Source: Gillisella vitis
GTDB taxonomy: Bacteria > Pseudomonadota > Alphaproteobacteria > Rhizobiales > Rhizobiaceae
Reading direction: 5' to 3'
DNA length: 64,000 nucleotides
NCBI RefSeq assembly: GCF_001541345.2
Contig: NZ_LMVL02000004.1
Coordinates: 372,001 to 436,000 of the forward strand
A program made the position numbers and the translations under genes. Position 1 is the first letter of the stretch; each line of letters opens with the position of its first letter. A model generated the notes under the pieces. That model was not told the origin of the DNA, searched no databases, and worked only from the letters and a program-made list of their open reading frames with translations. Of this stretch, positions 51,013-60,849 are shown piece by piece.

Positions 51013-52773
51013 TTATTTCAATGGCCAAACGACGATCAGTGCCGGAATGGCAACCAGAATGATCAACAGCGACAGCGGCAGGCCAAGGCGTGGATAATCG
51101 CTGAATTTATAGCCGCCCGGCCCCATCACCAACGTGTTGCATTGATGACCGATCGGGGTGAGGAAATCACAACCGGCGCCAATTGCCACCGCCATCAGGA
51201 AGGCGTCGGGCCGGAAGCCGAGATTATGGGCAAAGCTGGCGGCAATCGGCGCCATGACCAGAACCGTCGCGGCATTGTTGAGAAACGGCGTGACCGCCAT
51301 GGCGGTCACAAGGATCAGCGCCAGCGCACCATAAGGCGGCAGGCCATGGGCAACATGGCCGAGCCAGCCAGCGATCACATCCGTTCCACCGGTGCTGCGC
51401 AGGGTATCACTGACCGGGATCAGCGCCGCCAGCATGACGAGGATCGGGCCATCGACGGCCTGGTAGAAATCGTTGAGCGGAATGACCCGGAACACCACCA
51501 TCGCCAGGGCCGCAGCGAAAAAGGCAACTGGCACCGGTGCCAGACCGACTGCGGTCGATCCCATCGCGGCAATCAGAATCAGAATAGGGATAAGCGCACT
51601 GCGGCTGGTGCCGAGCAGAATTTCGCGCTCGGCCAGCGGCAGGCAATCCAGTGTCTGCAACACGGCTGGCAGGGCTGTGCGCCTGCCCTGAAGCACGACG
51701 ACATCGCCAGCGCGCAACGCCACATGCGCCAGCCGCTCCTTCAGCCGCTTGCCACGGCGGCTGACGGCCAGAAGATTGATGCCATAGGTATTGAACAACG
51801 AAACATCGCGGGCCGTCAGGCCTTCCAGCGGCGACCCCGGCCCGACCACCGCCTCGATGGCGGTGATTTCACCGCCCGAACCGATTTCCCGACCCGACAG
51901 TTTCAGCCCGGATTGGCTGACCAGCCGGTCAAGCGCATCGGATGGACCTTCCAACAGCAATGTGTCCTGTTCCTTCAACACCATATCCGGAAAAGGTGAA
52001 ATTCGGCTATGACCGCGTAGGATGGCGGTGGCGATCACTTCGCCAGCGGTGGTTTTCAATAGATCGCGCAGCGGCTTGCCTGATAGCGCCGAGCCTTCGG
52101 GCAGGGTCGCCTCAGTGGAGAAATTGGAATTGCCCAGCGCTTCCTGCAAGGTCGGGTTCTGGTTCTGGCGCTTGGGCACCAGCCAATAGAACAGCATCAA
52201 GAAAATCACGCCCGCAACCGCCAGGATCGCGCCGACAGGGGTGAAATCGAACATGGTGAACGGCGTGCCGGTCAGTTCACCACGCAATTTGGACACAACG
52301 ATATTGGGCGAGGTGCCGATCTGGGTCATCAACCCGCCCAGAAGCGCGCCGAACGCCATCGGCATCAGGAAGGCCGAGACCGGCGTCCCGGATTTTTTCG
52401 AGAACTGGAAAGCGACCGGCATCATGATGGCCAATGCGCCGATATTCTTGATGAAGGCCGACAGCACCGTCACCGTCAGCACCAGAAGCAACATCTGGGC
52501 GCGGGTCGATGTCAGGTTGGGGAAGAAGCGTTTGATGGCTGCATCGACCAGACCGGATCGCGCCACCCCTGCACTGACCACCAGGGCACTACCGACGATG
52601 ATGACGATATCATCGCTAAACCCGGAAAACGCCTTATCGGCTGGCACCAGACCAAGAACGATCGCGGCGAGAAGCGTCAGTCCCGCCACCACATCATAGC
52701 GGATACGGTCCCACATGAAGGCAACCATCATCAGGCCGATGACAGCGAAAGCCAAAATCTGTTGTGTCGTCAT
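51013..52773 (-). CDS. SLC13/DASS family anion transporter with two TrkA-C domains
   Basis: A 586-residue inner-membrane symporter for dicarboxylates or sulphate. Two membrane halves (about residues 1-200 and 390-586) carry the DASS signatures 'LLGGLMTQIGTSPNIVVSKL' and 'TPFLNNAATVLVMAPIAASF', with 'LTPIGHQCNTLVMGPGGY' as the second S-N/C-T loop. Between them are two RCK_C (TrkA-C) domains (about 215-300 and 305-385) that bind small ligands and may gate transport. This arrangement is known from sulphate transporters such as cyanobacterial and algal SLT types. Single gene; start at 52773. Confidence 0.92.
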   Translation of the reverse strand: MTTQQILAFAVIGLMMVAFMWDRIRYDVVAGLTLLAAIVLGLVPADKAFSGFSDDIVIIVGSALVVSAGVARSGLVDAAIKRFFPNLTSTRAQMLLLVLTVTVLSAFIKNIGALAIMMPVAFQFSKKSGTPVSAFLMPMAFGALLGGLMTQIGTSPNIVVSKLRGELTGTPFTMFDFTPVGAILAVAGVIFLMLFYWLVPKRQNQNPTLQEALGNSNFSTEATLPEGSALSGKPLRDLLKTTAGEVIATAILRGHSRISPFPDMVLKEQDTLLLEGPSDALDRLVSQSGLKLSGREIGSGGEITAIEAVVGPGSPLEGLTARDVSLFNTYGINLLAVSRRGKRLKERLAHVALRAGDVVVLQGRRTALPAVLQTLDCLPLAEREILLGTSRSALIPILILIAAMGSTAVGLAPVPVAFFAAALAMVVFRVIPLNDFYQAVDGPILVMLAALIPVSDTLRSTGGTDVIAGWLGHVAHGLPPYGALALILVTAMAVTPFLNNAATVLVMAPIAASFAHNLGFRPDAFLMAVAIGAGCDFLTPIGHQCNTLVMGPGGYKFSDYPRLGLPLSLLIILVAIPALIVVWPLK

Positions 52774-52984
52774 GCGTATCCGGATCTGTCAGAGTTGGGC
52801 TCAAAAGGCTTGAAGTGCCGGTTTGTTCCTTACCGTTACGCCGTCGCTCCGGCACTATGCACTTTCTGAGAGTAGCATGCGCACGCAACGACGGCATCAA
52901 CGCGACTGTGACATTTCATAATTCGGGTATGATGAGCAAGCCTACACCCTTCAAATGACCTTGGCTTTCAGGCGAGCTTAGCCT

Positions 52985-54322
52985 TCAGGCAACCTTGGCC
53001 AACAGCTTTTCTTCCAGCCGCGCCAGAATGTCCTTGCAGACAGCATCTTCCTTTTCGACGCCGTGCATCAGGATCTCGCGGGCCGCCTCGACATCCGAGG
53101 GATCGGCGTAATAGGCGTGGAATTCGCCCAGCACCGCATAGGCCGCCATTTCACCGGCCTCGACAGCCAGTTCCAGCATGTTTCGCGCCCCATCGAGATC
53201 GACGATGCCACCAATGCCCTTCATGCGGAACCGTCCCAGATTGACCATGGCAAGGGCATGGCCGTTTTCAGCCGCCATTTCAAACCATATCCGCGCCTGG
53301 TTGAGATCGCCCTCGCCTTCGCCTGCACCGGTCGCAGCAACCACCGCCATCTGGAACTGGGCGGCGACATCGCCTTTCAACGCCGCCTTTTCCAGCCACA
53401 TCAGCGCTTCCACCGAACTGGCCTTGACGTCGATGCCATGGCGATAGCGCCGCTCCAGGTCACGGCAGGCGCGCTTGTCGCCCATACGACCAAGCGCCGT
53501 CAGCCAGCGCACGCCCCGGGCGCGATCCCGCTCGGGAAAGGCTTCGTGGAGATAATATTTCGCCAGTTCCTCGATAGAGGAGCGGTAGCCCTTGGCGGCA
53601 GCGGCGCTGAGCAGGCGCAACGCCTTCTCCTCGTCCGGTGCGGTGCCGAGGCCGTTCAGATATTGCATGGCGAGGTAATGGCGCGCCGTACTATTGCCAG
53701 CCGCCGCCGCATATTTGAAGTATGGCAGGGCTCGGGCATAATCCACCTCGCCCAAATGCCCACCGGCAAGCAGCGTGCCCATGCCCAGATGCGCCCGCAC
53801 ATTGCCCGCTGTCACCGCTGGCTCGTAGCAGATCAGCGCCGTATGCGGATCGACCTCACCGCCGATACCGGAGGCCAGAAGATAACCGGCCAGCGCCGAA
53901 CCATCGATATTACCATGGTCATGAGCGCGAAGCGCATAGTCGCGGGCCAGTTCAGGCTCGCAGACCAGTTGCCTGACATCCCCATAGAGCCGGACAGCCG
54001 CCGGAGAGGCGGGAATGTCCAGACGCGGTGAAATCAGATAGAGCCGGGCCGTCAGCGCCATGGCGCCGACATGCCCCGCATCGGCGGCATAACGTGCCAA
54101 CCGACGCGCCTCGGCCAGATCGGAAATCACCCCGCGCCCCGTTTCATAAAGCCGCGCCAGCTCATAGGATGCCCCGACATGGCCGCCCTTGGCCGCCTTG
54201 CGCAGGGCGCTTGCGGCCAGCGGCATCCGGCCCGCTCCCAGCTTCTTCATGCCATGGCGATAAGCCTGCCGGATTGCCGCGCCTCGGACAAGAAAGGGCA
54301 CAAAAGACAGCAATTGCTTCAT
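52985..54322 (-). CDS. Sel1-repeat protein of the type I secretion operon
   Basis: A 445-residue protein built of Sel1-like repeats from about residue 45 on; examples are 'GASYELARLYETGRGVISDL', 'ARHYLAMQYLNGLGTAPDEE', 'AQFQMAVVAATGAGEGEGDL' and 'AMVNLGRFRMKGIGGIVDLD'. A short hydrophobic N-terminus ('LLSFVPFLVRGAAIRQAY') may anchor it. Its start overlaps the HlyD stop by four bases (ATGA), so it is the third gene of the secretion operon. Sel1 proteins are adaptor scaffolds; a role in regulating or localising the exporter, or in handling its substrate, is inferred. Confidence 0.85.
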   Translation of the reverse strand: MKQLLSFVPFLVRGAAIRQAYRHGMKKLGAGRMPLAASALRKAAKGGHVGASYELARLYETGRGVISDLAEARRLARYAADAGHVGAMALTARLYLISPRLDIPASPAAVRLYGDVRQLVCEPELARDYALRAHDHGNIDGSALAGYLLASGIGGEVDPHTALICYEPAVTAGNVRAHLGMGTLLAGGHLGEVDYARALPYFKYAAAAGNSTARHYLAMQYLNGLGTAPDEEKALRLLSAAAAKGYRSSIEELAKYYLHEAFPERDRARGVRWLTALGRMGDKRACRDLERRYRHGIDVKASSVEALMWLEKAALKGDVAAQFQMAVVAATGAGEGEGDLNQARIWFEMAAENGHALAMVNLGRFRMKGIGGIVDLDGARNMLELAVEAGEMAAYAVLGEFHAYYADPSDVEAAREILMHGVEKEDAVCKDILARLEEKLLAKVA

Positions 54323-55689
54323 GGTTCGCGCATTCCCTCGCTCACAACAGGTACAACCCGGTCAAACAGATAGGCAGCCACGGTCTGGTCGCCGACGACG
54401 ACATCGGTCACCAGCGTCATCCCGGCAATCAGACTGAAATCAGCCGGATTGCTTTTCAGATGCGGGTCGTCAATGGTGATCTTGGCAATATAGAATGTCC
54501 GCTCGGATGCGCCTTGCGTTGCCGCGCCATCGCCGCGCGAGACTTTCAGACTGTCGGGGCTGACCGCCCGGACCGTACCGCGCAAGCCGCCATAGCGGGC
54601 GAACGGCCAGGCATCCAGCTTGATATCGACCGGCTGGCCAACCTTGATAAAGCCCTGATCCTGGGTGGAGATTTCCGTTTCCACTTCAAGCCGCGCAGCC
54701 TTCGGTACCAGAACGAACATTTTCTGTGCCGTCTGCGCCACCGAGCCAATGGAAATATCGCCGATCTGAAGCACGGTTGCGTCTTCGGGCGCCTTCAATT
54801 CGATCAGGTCGGAACGCTTATCGGCCTTGTTAAGCTCCTCGATGGCTGCATTCAACGCCACCTGCTGCTTGACCAGCTGACCCATGGCGTCGGAGCGCCA
54901 TTGCTGGGCCTGATCTTCCATCTGCGATTGCACCGATTGAATGTCATGGGCGCCGCTTTCCAGCTTGCCCTCGACTTCGCGGATCGTGCCGGTGACTTCC
55001 AGCACCCAATCCTTGGCCTTCAGCCCATCGGCCCTGGAGGCATACTTCTTCTCGACCAGCGCGCTTTTCATTGCCTCGCTTTCCTCGCTGAGCGACAGGC
55101 GCTGGCGATTGACAGTGAGTTCCTGCTGCAATTGGGCTTGCGTGGTTTGCAGGGAAGAGATCTTGGCCTTGAAGGTTGACATCGACGCTTCATATTGCGA
55201 CCGGCGGGCTTCAAAGAACCGCCGCTGCAATTTGCCGAAACTGTCACCATCACGCGGCTGGTAATCGCGCCCGTCGATTTCTGCCTTGAGCCGTTCGACT
55301 TCGGCCGAAAGGCTGGCCATCTGCCGGCTGGCCGTGGTCTGGTCGGCACGCGAAAAGGTCGGGTCCAACGTGGCCAGCAATTGCCCCGCCTTCACATCCT
55401 GGCCTTCGCGCACCAGGATTTCCCGAACGATCGAGGTTTCCAGCGGCTGCACCACGGTATTGGGCGCTTCCGAGGCAACACGGCCCCGCGCAGTCACCAC
55501 CCGCTCGACCGGCATGAACACCGACAACAGGATGGCGCTGGTAATAAGGGCTGCCACCGTGGCAATCGTCATCCGCGCCGATTTAGGCGGGGTGCGATGC
55601 AGGATGCTGGCGCTTTCGGACAGGAATTCCGCTGTCGTACGGACCGCGTAACGATGCTCGTCAGGCGACAGCGTCAAGGTTTTCGTCAT
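54319..55689 (-). CDS. HlyD-type adaptor of a type I secretion system
   Basis: A 456-residue membrane fusion protein: cytoplasmic N-terminus, one membrane helix (about residues 43-62, 'TIATVAALITSAILLSVFMP'), a biotinyl-lipoyl domain ('VTARGRVASEAPNTVVQPLE', 'LVREGQDVKAGQLLATLDPT'-type hairpin), a long coiled coil (about 120-280) and a C-terminal beta-barrel ('IAGMTLVTDVVVGDQTVAAY'). It matches HlyD/PrtE proteins that link the ABC exporter to a TolC-type channel. It overlaps the ABC gene by 29 bases and the Sel1 gene by four. No outer-membrane gene is in the window. Confidence 0.92.
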   Translation of the reverse strand: MTKTLTLSPDEHRYAVRTTAEFLSESASILHRTPPKSARMTIATVAALITSAILLSVFMPVERVVTARGRVASEAPNTVVQPLETSIVREILVREGQDVKAGQLLATLDPTFSRADQTTASRQMASLSAEVERLKAEIDGRDYQPRDGDSFGKLQRRFFEARRSQYEASMSTFKAKISSLQTTQAQLQQELTVNRQRLSLSEESEAMKSALVEKKYASRADGLKAKDWVLEVTGTIREVEGKLESGAHDIQSVQSQMEDQAQQWRSDAMGQLVKQQVALNAAIEELNKADKRSDLIELKAPEDATVLQIGDISIGSVAQTAQKMFVLVPKAARLEVETEISTQDQGFIKVGQPVDIKLDAWPFARYGGLRGTVRAVSPDSLKVSRGDGAATQGASERTFYIAKITIDDPHLKSNPADFSLIAGMTLVTDVVVGDQTVAAYLFDRVVPVVSEGMREP

Positions 55690-57871
55690 GATCTTTTCCT
55701 GTCGTCAGGTGGCGGTTCTGCTGGTTCCAAAGGTGGCGATAGTCGCCGGAGCGGCGCAGCAGGTCGTGATGGGTGCCGCTGTCCTTCAACTGGCCACGAT
55801 CCAGAACCAGGATCTGGTCGCAATCGACAAGCGAGGACAGGCGGTGCGAAATCATCAGCACAGTGCGGCCTTCAGCAATCCGCTTCAGGTTGCGCAGGAT
55901 GATCGCTTCGCTTTCCGGATCGAGCGCGCTGGTGGCCTCGTCGAAGATCAGAATCGGCGGGTTGACGATCAGCGCCCGGGCAATTGCCAGCCGCTGCTTC
56001 TGGCCGCCGGAGAGATTGCTGGCATGTTCTTCCAGCATTGTGTCATAGCCGCGCGGCAGACGTTCGATGAATTCATCGGCCCCGGCCAGCTGCGCCGCCT
56101 CGATCATTTCCTCAGGCGAGGCATCCGGCTTGGCGATCAGAATATTGTCGCGGATCGTGCCACGAAACAGGAAGCTTTCCTGAAGCACGACGCCGACATT
56201 GGTGCGCAGGTGATAGAGATCGACTTCCTTCAACTCGACGCCATCGAGACGGATCAGCCCGGAATAGCTCTGATGCAGGCCCTGCAACAACCGCGTCACC
56301 GTGGTCTTGCCCGAGCCGCTGCGGCCCATCAGCCCGACGATATTGCCCGGCTTGACGTGAAAATTGATGGCGTTGAGCGCTGGCAAAGAGGTACCCGCAT
56401 AGGCAAAGCGCACATCCTCGAAGCTGATCCGACCGGAAAATTCCGGGCGTACCCCGTGTTCGCGGCGCGGTTCGGGTTCGGCATTGATGACGGATGCAAC
56501 CTGGCGCAGCGCACCGCGCGCCTCTTCCATCTGCTGCATCATACCAGCCATCTGCACCAGCGGCTGGGTGGCACGCATGGCAATCATGGTGAAGGCCACC
56601 AACGTGCCGGTCATGACTGTATGCTCGTTGACGATGACAAGATAAGCACCGATCAGCAACGAACCGGCATAGATCAGCTTTTCCAAAGGCGCCAGCAAGG
56701 TTTGCGGCTGGTTGGCCAGAAACAGCAGGTTGGTCTGGTTATTGACCGCTTCGGCGACTTTCTGGTCCCATTCGCGCCGCTTGCGGCCTTCGAGCGCCAG
56801 AGATTTCACGGTGCGGATGCCGTTGATCATCTCGATCAGCATGGCGGTGCGGCGGTGTTCGCTGCCCATCACCTGCGCATAGGCGCGGCGAATCGGCTTC
56901 ATATAGATAAACAACACCAGGCTCATCACCGCGCCAAGCCCCAACACCCAGAAGGTCAGACCGGGGCTGAGCAGAAACATGACAGGAATGAGCACGAGTA
57001 GCGACAACATGTCCAGCACCGAACCGAACAATTGGCCTGTGACGAACGCCCGCAGCCGCCGGGCTTCTCCCAGCCGGTGGACGATGCCGCCGGTGGCATT
57101 CTGTTCGAAGAATTCGATGGGCAGACGCGACAGCCGGTCGAAGATCATCAGGTTCAGCCGCACATCGATTTTGGCGGTGACGATGGCGGTCACAGTTCGG
57201 CGCATATAGCCGAGCAGCATATCGAACAGCAGCACGACCAGAATGGCAGCCGCCATCAATGTCAGCGTCGACAAGCGGTGATGCACCATGACCTTGTCGA
57301 TGACCACCATGTAGAACAGCGATGGCACCAGCGCCAGAACACCAAGCGAAATGGCCGAAATGAACACGTCACGCACCATGCGACGGTCCTGCATCACCTG
57401 GGCCAGCAGCCAGTGAAAGCCAAACTCCTCACGCGCACTTGCCTCGGCAATCTCCCGCTTCATCAACAGGACATGGCCGCTCCAGTTTTCCGTCAGCCGC
57501 AATTCATCGACCACAAACCGGGCGGCTTTCGAATCGGCGGGATCGCGAAACACCATGCGCGGCGTCTGCGGATCATCGACAAAATTTTCAAAGACAAGAA
57601 GCGATCCGTCATTGAGCTGAATGACGGCGGCGACAGCGCCTTCCATCTGGCTCAACAGCTTCCAATTCATGCGGATCGGCTTGGCCTTTACCCCATGATC
57701 GCGGATGATTTCGGCCAGTTGCGGCAGCGAAAAGCAGTCCTCATCGCCGTAATCGCGGCATAATTGCTCGACCGAGAGGGATAAGCCCAATTTTTGCGTG
57801 GCAAGAGCCAATGCAGCAAGAGCGGATCTGGCCTGCCCCTCATCCGCCAGATCTCTGTCTTCAGCATTCAT
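55661..57871 (-). CDS. Type I secretion ABC transporter with C39-like domain
   Basis: A 736-residue HlyB-type exporter. The N-terminal 135 residues are a peptidase-C39-like domain, but the catalytic Cys position near the start ('SALAALALATQKLGLSLSVE') has none, so it should bind rather than cut its substrate, as in HlyB. Then a six-helix membrane domain (about 160-440) and the ATPase: Walker A 'GLMGRSGSGKTTVTRLL', Q-loop 'VVLQESFLFRGTIRDN', signature 'NLSGGQKQRLAIARAL', Walker B 'ILIFDEATSALD', H-loop 'LMISHRLSSL'. Substrates of this class usually carry uncleaved C-terminal RTX signals; none is encoded in the window. The ATG at 57871 has GAGG upstream. Confidence 0.93.
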   Translation of the reverse strand: MNAEDRDLADEGQARSALAALALATQKLGLSLSVEQLCRDYGDEDCFSLPQLAEIIRDHGVKAKPIRMNWKLLSQMEGAVAAVIQLNDGSLLVFENFVDDPQTPRMVFRDPADSKAARFVVDELRLTENWSGHVLLMKREIAEASAREEFGFHWLLAQVMQDRRMVRDVFISAISLGVLALVPSLFYMVVIDKVMVHHRLSTLTLMAAAILVVLLFDMLLGYMRRTVTAIVTAKIDVRLNLMIFDRLSRLPIEFFEQNATGGIVHRLGEARRLRAFVTGQLFGSVLDMLSLLVLIPVMFLLSPGLTFWVLGLGAVMSLVLFIYMKPIRRAYAQVMGSEHRRTAMLIEMINGIRTVKSLALEGRKRREWDQKVAEAVNNQTNLLFLANQPQTLLAPLEKLIYAGSLLIGAYLVIVNEHTVMTGTLVAFTMIAMRATQPLVQMAGMMQQMEEARGALRQVASVINAEPEPRREHGVRPEFSGRISFEDVRFAYAGTSLPALNAINFHVKPGNIVGLMGRSGSGKTTVTRLLQGLHQSYSGLIRLDGVELKEVDLYHLRTNVGVVLQESFLFRGTIRDNILIAKPDASPEEMIEAAQLAGADEFIERLPRGYDTMLEEHASNLSGGQKQRLAIARALIVNPPILIFDEATSALDPESEAIILRNLKRIAEGRTVLMISHRLSSLVDCDQILVLDRGQLKDSGTHHDLLRRSGDYRHLWNQQNRHLTTGKDHDENLDAVA

Positions 57872-57992
57872 CGACACACCTCATCATCCATCGCCGAAAG
57901 CACACATGGCGAGTTTTCCGTGAGGATCCGCCCTGCCCCACAAGCCGGGAACGGACCCATTCAACCCGACCGTAGAAGCCGAAGCTTTCGCC

Positions 57993-59354
57993 ATGCTGGA
58001 TTTTCGTGAATCCGTGTCGCAAACAGAAACAGTTCCCTTACCGTCGTTGATAACGCGACCCACACCGTTCCAGCGCCCGGAAAATCAGGTTAAGCTTTTG
58101 CAACCGGGGCGAATCGCCCTGAAAACCGCCAGGCTTGGAGATATGCTGCCCGTGACCCAGACGCCCAGACGGCCCGTGATCATCCATTGGGGCATATCCA
58201 GCTTTTTCGGCTGGGGCATTTATGGCCTTAACCTGGCGCTCAACTGGTCCAATGATCCGGTGCTGGAGCCGGTGACGTCCTTTCCGTTGCAATCGGACCA
58301 GATCGTCGTCGATCCTTTGCGGCAACGGGCGCTTGGCGGGTTTTTCCGGGCCAGCGCCGATCTTTCCACCCGCATCGCCGCCCAAAGCGAAAAGTCCCTG
58401 ACGGTCAATACCCCGCTTCTCGCCGGACTCGGCAATGATTTCACCATGTCACCCGGCCCCAAAGGTGTGGCGCTTTCCGGCAGCCCGACACTGGGCGTGG
58501 TGTTCTTCGAACTGCCACAACTGTCGGAGGCCACGAAAGCCAGAGCCAAAGCAATGCCGCTGGTGATTGCCGGATCGAGCTGGAACGAAGAGATCATGCG
58601 CGCCCATGGCCTCAACAACGTCACCACCGTCATCCAGGGCATCGACCAGACGCTGTTTCACCCCGGCCCGCGCCAAGGCGTTCTGGCCGACCGGTTCCTG
58701 GTTTTTTCAGGCGGCAAGCTGGAATTGCGCAAGGGGCAGGATCTGGTGGTTGCCGCGTTTGCCCGGTTTGCCAAACGCCATCCCGAAGCCCTGCTGGTTT
58801 CCGCTTGGCACAGCCCCTGGCCACAATTTGCCCTGACGCTCAACCGGTCCGGCAAGGCAACCGCCATCACCACCAATGACAAGGGCGCCATCGACCAATC
58901 CGCCTGGATTGCCGCCAACGATATCGCGGCCCATCAGTTCCTCGATCTCGGCTCTGTCCCCAACGCCCTGATGGCGCCAATCCTGCGGGAAATGGACGTG
59001 GCGGTCTTCCCCAACCGTTCCGAAGGCGGCACCAATCTGGTGGCGATGGAATGCATGGCTTGTGGCGTGCCGACGATTCTGTCGGCCAATACCGGTCATC
59101 TCGACTTGATCGACGGCGGCAATTGCTATGCGCTGGAACACCAGACCCCTGTTGCTGGCGAAGGAGCTGGTGTCGGCTCCGTGGCCGGCTGGGGAGAAAG
59201 CAGCGTCGATGAGATCGAAGAGACGCTGGAGCGGGTCTGGCGAGACCGCAACGAAGCCCGTCGCCGTGGCGAGCGCGGCGCGGCCAAGCTTGCTGGCTAT
59301 ACCTGGTCGCGCACGGCGGATGCGATGAAAAAGATCATCAGGACTTATTCGTAA
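57993..59354 (+). CDS. GT4-type glycosyltransferase
   Basis: A 453-residue GT-B-fold glycosyltransferase. The C-terminal donor-binding half is typical of family GT4: 'FLVFSGGKLELRKGQDLVVA', 'DVAVFPNRSEGGTNLVAMEC' with the E-x7-E pattern, then 'MACGVPTILSANTGHLDLI'. The N-terminal acceptor half begins 'VIIHWGISSFFGWGIYGLNL'. The first 50 residues are poorly structured; an ATG at 58143 is an alternative start. It is divergent from the secretion operon by 115 bases and convergent with the TPR-glycosyltransferase genes, overlapping the latter by 17 bases. It probably belongs to the same glycosylation locus. Confidence 0.87.
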   Translation: MLDFRESVSQTETVPLPSLITRPTPFQRPENQVKLLQPGRIALKTARLGDMLPVTQTPRRPVIIHWGISSFFGWGIYGLNLALNWSNDPVLEPVTSFPLQSDQIVVDPLRQRALGGFFRASADLSTRIAAQSEKSLTVNTPLLAGLGNDFTMSPGPKGVALSGSPTLGVVFFELPQLSEATKARAKAMPLVIAGSSWNEEIMRAHGLNNVTTVIQGIDQTLFHPGPRQGVLADRFLVFSGGKLELRKGQDLVVAAFARFAKRHPEALLVSAWHSPWPQFALTLNRSGKATAITTNDKGAIDQSAWIAANDIAAHQFLDLGSVPNALMAPILREMDVAVFPNRSEGGTNLVAMECMACGVPTILSANTGHLDLIDGGNCYALEHQTPVAGEGAGVGSVAGWGESSVDEIEETLERVWRDRNEARRRGERGAAKLAGYTWSRTADAMKKIIRTYS

Positions 59355-60849
59355 TCGCTTCGGCAAGCGACACCGCTTGCGCAATCGGGGCGCTGAAGTC
59401 GCCCGCCTCGGTTTGGCGGCAAAGCTGCATGGACGGATACCAAGGCGACGTTCTGCCGTCAGTACCCCAGCGCCAATCCGGCACTTTCTTCAAAAGGCCG
59501 ATGGTCGGTACGCCAAGGCTACCGGCCAGATGCAGCGGCGCGGTGCAGACCGAAACGAAGGCCGAAAACTGGGTGAGGATGGCAGCCGTGTCGAGAAAGG
59601 CATCCGCTCCGGCATCGAAATCCGGGCCGGGATGTTCCAGCGTGAAGGACAGGCCCGCCACTTTATAGCCCGACGGCGTATCGGCGGGTTCCAATGCAGC
59701 CTCGTCAAGCTTTTGCAGGGCAATCAGCCGCGTACCGCAAAGGCTCGCAAAGGGCGATAACTGTTCGGGACCGGCAAGGCTGCGGCCTTTTTCCGCTGGA
59801 GACAGGGGATTACCGCGCCAGACAAAGCCCAGAGTCTTTTCGCCTTGCTTCAAATCCAGCCGTTCACGCCACAGCCCAACCCGCGCCACCTGCGGCTGCA
59901 CATAGGCACGGGCTTTCGGTACGCTGCCCAGTGTCAGTTTCAGCCGATGCGGCAGGCCAAGCAGCGGCACCTGAAAATCGATGGTTCCTGCTGGCGGGTT
60001 CTCTGCCTGTACCCGATCCGCGCCCGGCACATCCGCCAGCAGCCCGACCAGCTTGTTTGGCACTTGCAGGATCACCTCGCCGCCAAGCGATTTGACCAGG
60101 GGTAACAGCTTGACGAACTGGATCGTGTCACCAAGCCCCTGTTCCGCATGGACCAGCAGCCGTTTGCCTTGAAACGGCCGCCCGTTCCAATCGGCAATCT
60201 CAGTATGACGTGCTTCTCCCGGAAAGCCTTCGGCCTGCCAGCGCCATTCGTACTCGGCAAAACCGGTGGTATAATCGGAAAGCCGCAGCAGGTTGATGCC
60301 GAGATTGTAATGGGCCTCGGCGGACGTCGGATAGATCTCCAGCGCCTTGGACAGCAGCGCTATCGCTGCCTCCGCCTCGCCCACTTCGGCAAGCGCATTT
60401 CCAAGATTGTGCAGTGCTATGCGGTTTTGCGGATCGAGCACCAGAGCTTGACGATAAGCGATAACCGCCGCCGGATAATTATCGAGATCGGCATGGGTTA
60501 CGCCGATATTGGCGTAACAGGCGGCATTGTCAGGCGCCAATTGCGCGGCCCGTTGATAGGCTTCCAGCGCGTCCGGCTTACGACCGGCCTCACCCAGCGC
60601 ATTGCCGAGATTGTACCAGATATCGCTCTCCTCAGGCGCAAGTCTGAGCGCCCGGGCATAAAGCGACAGCGATTGCGCCAGATCGCCGCGCGAACGTTCC
60701 GCCGAGGCCAGCAATCTGAGCGCATCGACCTGATCAGGCTCTTCCTCCAGAATGGCGCGGTAATGGGCAATGGCTTCGTCCAGCATGCCAGCCTTGTGCA
60801 GCTGAAAGGCTTGGATCAACCTTTCGCCCGACGCGGATTGGTTCGTCAT
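59338..60849 (-). CDS. TPR protein with C-terminal glycosyltransferase domain
   Basis: A 503-residue two-part protein. Residues about 8-205 hold some six tetratricopeptide repeats ('SDIWYNLGNALGEAGRKPDA', 'AACYANIGVTHADLDNYPAA', 'AEAHYNLGINLLRLSDY'). Residues about 230-495 form a GT-B domain of the GT9-like type often fused to TPRs in proteobacteria: 'LLVHAEQGLGDTIQFVKLLP', 'LGFVWRGNPLSPAEKGRSL', 'VCTAPLHLAGSLGVPTIGLL', 'DWRWGTDGRTSPWYPSMQL'. The design resembles protein O-glycosyltransferases, in which TPRs hold the protein acceptor. The start overlaps the stop of the next gene by four bases, so both are co-translated. Confidence 0.88.
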   Translation of the reverse strand: MTNQSASGERLIQAFQLHKAGMLDEAIAHYRAILEEEPDQVDALRLLASAERSRGDLAQSLSLYARALRLAPEESDIWYNLGNALGEAGRKPDALEAYQRAAQLAPDNAACYANIGVTHADLDNYPAAVIAYRQALVLDPQNRIALHNLGNALAEVGEAEAAIALLSKALEIYPTSAEAHYNLGINLLRLSDYTTGFAEYEWRWQAEGFPGEARHTEIADWNGRPFQGKRLLVHAEQGLGDTIQFVKLLPLVKSLGGEVILQVPNKLVGLLADVPGADRVQAENPPAGTIDFQVPLLGLPHRLKLTLGSVPKARAYVQPQVARVGLWRERLDLKQGEKTLGFVWRGNPLSPAEKGRSLAGPEQLSPFASLCGTRLIALQKLDEAALEPADTPSGYKVAGLSFTLEHPGPDFDAGADAFLDTAAILTQFSAFVSVCTAPLHLAGSLGVPTIGLLKKVPDWRWGTDGRTSPWYPSMQLCRQTEAGDFSAPIAQAVSLAEAITNKS

